Assembly (NCBI GenBank): GCA_016935885.1
Contig: JAFGQA010000304.1
Location: forward strand, 1 to 62,042
Direction: 5' to 3'
Length of the DNA stretch: 62,042 nt
From: Phycisphaerae bacterium
GTDB taxonomy: Bacteria; Planctomycetota; Phycisphaerae; UBA1845; UTPLA1
Below are positions 59,827-62,042 of the stretch, piece by piece; position 1 is the first letter of the stretch, and each line of letters starts with the position of its first letter. The notes beneath the pieces were generated by a model. It worked only from the letters and a program-made list of their open reading frames with translations, had not been told where the DNA came from and ran no database searches. A program made the translations under genes and the position numbers.

Positions 59827-60963
59827 GTGAGTGGTCAGCCCAGAACAAGAAACAAGGGCCTCGTCCGCGGGCGCGGGAAACAGCGGCTGCTGTACCGGCA
59901 ACTGGCGGACCGGCTGAGGCAGGACATCGAGAACGGCAGGCTGAAGCCCGGCGCCATGCTTCCTTCCATGGACGATCTAGCCCGCCGACACCGCATCAAC
60001 AAGGCCACCGTCCGGCAGGCCATCGCCGAACTCACCGCCCGCGGCCTCGTCTACAGCGTGCCCTCACGCGGCACCTTCGTCACCGAACCGGAAGCGCCGC
60101 AGCGAGCCGCCGCAAGAAGGCGACCCCTCGCCATCGGCTGGGCCCTGCGCGTCAGCGATGAGGGCAACACCGGCCGCTATCACACGGAGATCATGGACGC
60201 GGTCCAGGCGGCCCTCCGGGAGATGCGCGGCCACCTGCTGATCGTCAACACGCGCGGCGTGCCCGAAAACGCCATCGGCAAGCTGGTCGCCGATGCCCGG
60301 CTCGACGGGATTGTCATCATCGGCGACTTCCAGTCCCAGACCATCCGCCACATCGCCGGCAGCGGGCTGCCGACTGTCCTCATCGACAGCACCTGCCGGG
60401 GGGCACCGGCGGACACCATCCTCGTGGACAACCGCGGCGGCGGCTACCAGGCCGCGGAACACCTACTCGCCCTCGGGCACGAGAGCATCGCGCTTGTGAC
60501 CGGCCCACAGAATCTGCAGATCACCCGTGAGCGGCTGGAGGGCGCGTGGAAAGCCGTAGACGATGCCGGGCTCGACCGGTCGCGCGTCTGCGTGGTCGAC
60601 GGAGATTTCACGGCGGACGGCGGGCGGCAGGCCGTCGCGGCCCTGTGGCGGCACAAACCCCGCCCCACCGGCGTCTTCTTCTTCAACGACGAGATGGCGT
60701 TCGGCGCCCTGCAGGCCCTGTACGAACACACCGAATTGCGCGTGCCCGAGGACCTCTCGATCGTGGGGTTCGACGACATCTCCTGGGCGGCACTGACCCA
60801 GCCCCCGCTCACAACCGTTCACGTGGAAAAGGAGTCGATGGGAAGGGAAGCCGTCGAGCGCCTCAGGAAACATATGAACAGCGCGACGCACTTGCCCACG
60901 ACCACGGTTGTACCCACCCGGCTGGTGGTGAGAAAATCGACGGCCCAACCCCGCCGCGCTTAG
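59827..60963 (+). CDS. GntR-headed, LacI-sensor transcriptional regulator (AraR-type)
   Basis: A 378-residue regulator. Residues about 20-90 form a GntR winged helix (RQLADRLRQDIENGRLKPGA, then HRINKATVRQAIAELTARGL and SRGTFV). From about 100 it is a periplasmic-binding-protein-like sensor of the LacI/GalR type (IVIIGDFQSQTIRHIAGSGL, FFFNDEMAFGALQALYE, LSIVGFDDISWAALTQPPLT). This hybrid is the AraR layout and usually binds a sugar effector. GTG start with a modest GGGAG. It is divergent from the long polysaccharide run, so it might regulate that run, but it could equally be an independent sugar-responsive regulator. Confidence 0.9.
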   Translation: MSGQPRTRNKGLVRGRGKQRLLYRQLADRLRQDIENGRLKPGAMLPSMDDLARRHRINKATVRQAIAELTARGLVYSVPSRGTFVTEPEAPQRAAARRRPLAIGWALRVSDEGNTGRYHTEIMDAVQAALREMRGHLLIVNTRGVPENAIGKLVADARLDGIVIIGDFQSQTIRHIAGSGLPTVLIDSTCRGAPADTILVDNRGGGYQAAEHLLALGHESIALVTGPQNLQITRERLEGAWKAVDDAGLDRSRVCVVDGDFTADGGRQAVAALWRHKPRPTGVFFFNDEMAFGALQALYEHTELRVPEDLSIVGFDDISWAALTQPPLTTVHVEKESMGREAVERLRKHMNSATHLPTTTVVPTRLVVRKSTAQPRRA

Positions 60964-61018
60964 AGCATGGCACCCCGCTTGGCGACGTGCCAGCCCGCAG
61001 CGGCGCATGCACAAGTCA

Positions 61019-61075
61019 AATGTCATCCCGAGCGAGGTCTGCGAACGCAGACCGAGTCGAGGGATCTGCTCAACA
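61019..61075. repeat. Hairpin-bearing dispersed repeat between convergent genes
   Basis: TGTCATCCCGAGCGAGGTCT ... GACCGAGTCGAGGGATCT frames an 8-bp stem (GGTCTGCG-aa-CGCAGACC) at 61036-61053. It lies between the convergent regulator and secreted-protein genes, where it may act as a bidirectional stop. Sequences with this GTCATCCCGAGCGA...GTCGAGGGATCT frame recur in many bacterial intergenic regions (recalled, not searched). No T-run. Confidence 0.5.
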
Positions 61076-61106
61076 TCCTAGACACCGGACCGCCCGGAGA
61101 CCGTGA

Positions 61107-61655
61107 TCAGGGCAACTCCGCCAGGCTCGCATCATCCGCCAAGACCGCGCCGGGAGCGTCGTCTTCCGCCTGCGTGAAGATGATGACAAACCGCCCCGTC
61201 GTCGAACCCTCAGGGGCTTTCACAGGCCCCGTGCTGAAGAAGATATACTTGTTGACGGCGTCCTTCGCGTGCAGGCGCTTCGGCGATTCCTTCACGCTCA
61301 ACTGCTCGTCGTCCGCCCCGTAGAACTCCAGCTTCAGCCACGCCTCGTTCTCGCCCTGGAGCGAATCCTTGGCATTGTGCCGCAGGTACGCCGAAGCAAC
61401 GTACCGTTCGCCCGCCTCGACCGGCACGTCCTGGTACACGCCCGAGTAGTTGCGCGTGCCGTCGAATGCGCCGTACACCTTCGCTACGAAAGGACCCGAC
61501 CGCGGGGTGATCGTCTCGCAAAACGCCTTGCCGAACGGCTTCCAGTACTCGCCGAACGGCTGGTGCACCCACTCGTCGAAACCGGGATCGCGGAGAAGAT
61601 TCGGCGGCGCCTCGGCAACGGCCGCCGTGCAGAGGAGCAGCGCGATCAGGGGCAC
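61107..61655 (-). CDS. Secreted protein with carbohydrate-binding-module-like beta-sandwich
   Basis: About 180 residues: a hydrophobic signal (PLIALLLCTAAVAEA) and one domain beginning NLLRDPGFDEWVHQPFGEYW, ending VILADDASLAELP-like. The NLL-x-DPGFE-x-W opening and VYQDVPVEAGERYVASAYLR strand fit CBM4/9-type jelly-roll modules. The start is unclear: the only usable start near the signal is GTG at 61655 (AAGG 11 bases upstream), and the frame runs without a stop through a GIY-YIG segment into the tRNA gene. It may be translated from that GTG or represent a read-through fusion. Confidence 0.65.
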   Translation of the reverse strand: MPLIALLLCTAAVAEAPPNLLRDPGFDEWVHQPFGEYWKPFGKAFCETITPRSGPFVAKVYGAFDGTRNYSGVYQDVPVEAGERYVASAYLRHNAKDSLQGENEAWLKLEFYGADDEQLSVKESPKRLHAKDAVNKYIFFSTGPVKAPEGSTTGRFVIIFTQAEDDAPGAVLADDASLAELP

Positions 61656-61664
61656 CGCACTGGC

Positions 61665-61883
61665 CTTGAGCCAGCGACGGCCCCAGCCTGACTTGAGGTA
61701 GCGCTCACGTTTCTCCGCAGCCTGGCGATCCGGGTGTTCTTCGAGAAGCACGCGAGACCAAGGCCGGTGCGACTTCGTCGAACGCACACGCCCGGCGTTG
61801 TGGGACACGAGGCGTTCATCCGGTGCACTCGAACTCCCGATGTACAAACGACCCTTGCTGTTTCTCAAAACATACACGTAGTA
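61665..61883 (-). pseudogene. GIY-YIG endonuclease-like domain without its own start
   Basis: About 73 residues: YYVYVLRNSKGRLYIGSSS carries both family motifs, HNAGRVRSTKSHRPW the conserved Arg region, and EKRERYLKSGWGRRWLK the family C-terminus. This matches small UPF0213/YhbQ-type GIY-YIG proteins of 80-100 aa. It has no ATG, GTG or TTG at its N-terminus after the tRNA: the first in-frame ATG lies inside the tRNA gene. It has no stop at its C-terminus and continues in frame into the secreted protein. Either it is decayed, or it uses a start inside the tRNA or a non-standard codon. Confidence 0.65.
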
Positions 61884-61892
61884 GACCTCATC

Positions 61893-62006
61893 GCTGGAGG
61901 CAGAGGCGGAGGGAGTGGGATTCGAACCCACGGAGCCTTGCGACTCGCCGGTTTTCAAGACCGGTGCCTTCATCCACTCAGCCATCCCTCCGCCTCTGCC
62001 TCCAGC
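61893..62006. repeat. 22-bp perfect inverted repeat that extends the tRNA-Ser acceptor stem
   Basis: 61893-61914 (GCTGGAGGCAGAGGCGGAGG then GA) is the exact reverse complement of 61985-62006. The inner 7 base pairs are the acceptor stem; the other 15 lie in the 5' leader and 3' trailer. A precursor transcript would form a 22-bp continuous helix under the cloverleaf. Confidence 0.9.
61907..61991 (-). tRNA. tRNA-Ser (anticodon UGA)
   Basis: An 85-base cloverleaf read on the minus strand: acceptor GGAGGGA pairing with TCCCTCC, D-arm GGCTGAGTGG, anticodon loop CTTGAAA with TGA, a long variable arm typical of type II serine tRNA, and T-arm GTGGGTTCGAATCCCAC. Discriminator is G73, as in serine tRNAs. 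CCA is not encoded. UGA-anticodon tRNA-Ser reads UCN codons. It is the only RNA gene I find in the window. Confidence 0.95.
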
Positions 62007-62042
62007 TTCCCTGCCGGTTTTCCGCGTGATGGCCGCGCGAGG

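Noticed and set aside
61893..61985. N-terminal coding sequence starting MAEWMKAPVLKTG
   Set aside because: This peptide is a translation of the tRNA-Ser gene itself, a known annotation artefact.

Overview
The window is almost entirely one surface-polysaccharide locus, about 62 kb at roughly 60% GC. Nearly every gene is on the minus strand, and many neighbours are coupled by 4-base ATGA or GTGA overlaps. The organism is a diderm: there are two predicted lipoproteins, an OPX-type export protein and an outer-membrane beta-barrel. A GntR/LacI hybrid regulator, two 23S-IVP-type four-helix-bundle proteins, a DUF362 protein and a BY-kinase together are the mix I would expect from the PVC superphylum (Kiritimatiellota, Lentisphaerota, Verrucomicrobiota or Planctomycetota) or a neighbouring uncultured phylum. 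No marker here fixes the phylum.

Layout from right to left, the direction of transcription. 61.1-62 kb: tRNA-Ser(UGA) inside an unusually long inverted repeat, followed by a GIY-YIG frame that runs into a secreted protein. 59.8-61 kb: the only plus-strand gene, a GntR/LacI regulator with a good promoter. 50.7-59.6 kb: assembly and export core (membrane protein, BamE-like lipoprotein, beta-barrel, Wza-like OPX, BY-kinase, WbaP-like initiating transferase, NusG paralogue). 42.8-50.7 kb: FkbM methyltransferase, DUF362 protein, a WbpB/WbpD/WbpE-like 2,3-diamino-uronate set, a GT2 and a GT-C transferase. 41.8-42.8 kb: GbsR/MarR-type regulator with a palindromic operator and 71-bp tandem repeats. 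37-41.6 kb: O-antigen ligase/polymerase, Wzm and Wzt, with two four-helix-bundle genes inserted, each between inverted repeats. 25.6-37 kb: a lower-GC island resembling the Bacillus sps operon (NeuB/SpsE, SpsG/PseG, a tri-domain fusion, SpsF, a Gfo/Idh enzyme, a DegT aminotransferase, two unusual proteins). 22.4-25.6 kb: a second WbpB/D/E-like set. 0-22.4 kb: glycosyltransferases, methyltransferases and SDR enzymes, then a second nonulosonate module (NeuA, NeuB, Asp-box lipoprotein, AsnB-like enzyme).

Working model (inference): WbaP-like chemistry starts the glycan on undecaprenyl phosphate. The glycosyltransferases add diamino-uronates, nonulosonates and methylated or amidated sugars. Wzm/Wzt export the product, and the BY-kinase and OPX protein take it to the surface. 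No Wzx-type flippase is visible.

The strongest unusual signals are: (1) an 845-residue fusion of a degenerate SpsF-like domain, a PglD-like acetyltransferase and a DegT aminotransferase; (2) a recurring architecture in which four-helix-bundle genes, or gene-less relics, lie between inverted arrays of 7-11-bp repeats, once filling exactly the space between the wzm stop and the wzt start; (3) several gene-tail remnants between intact genes, pointing to rapid cassette turnover; (4) the tRNA-Ser embedded in a 22-bp perfect inverted repeat next to a GIY-YIG frame.
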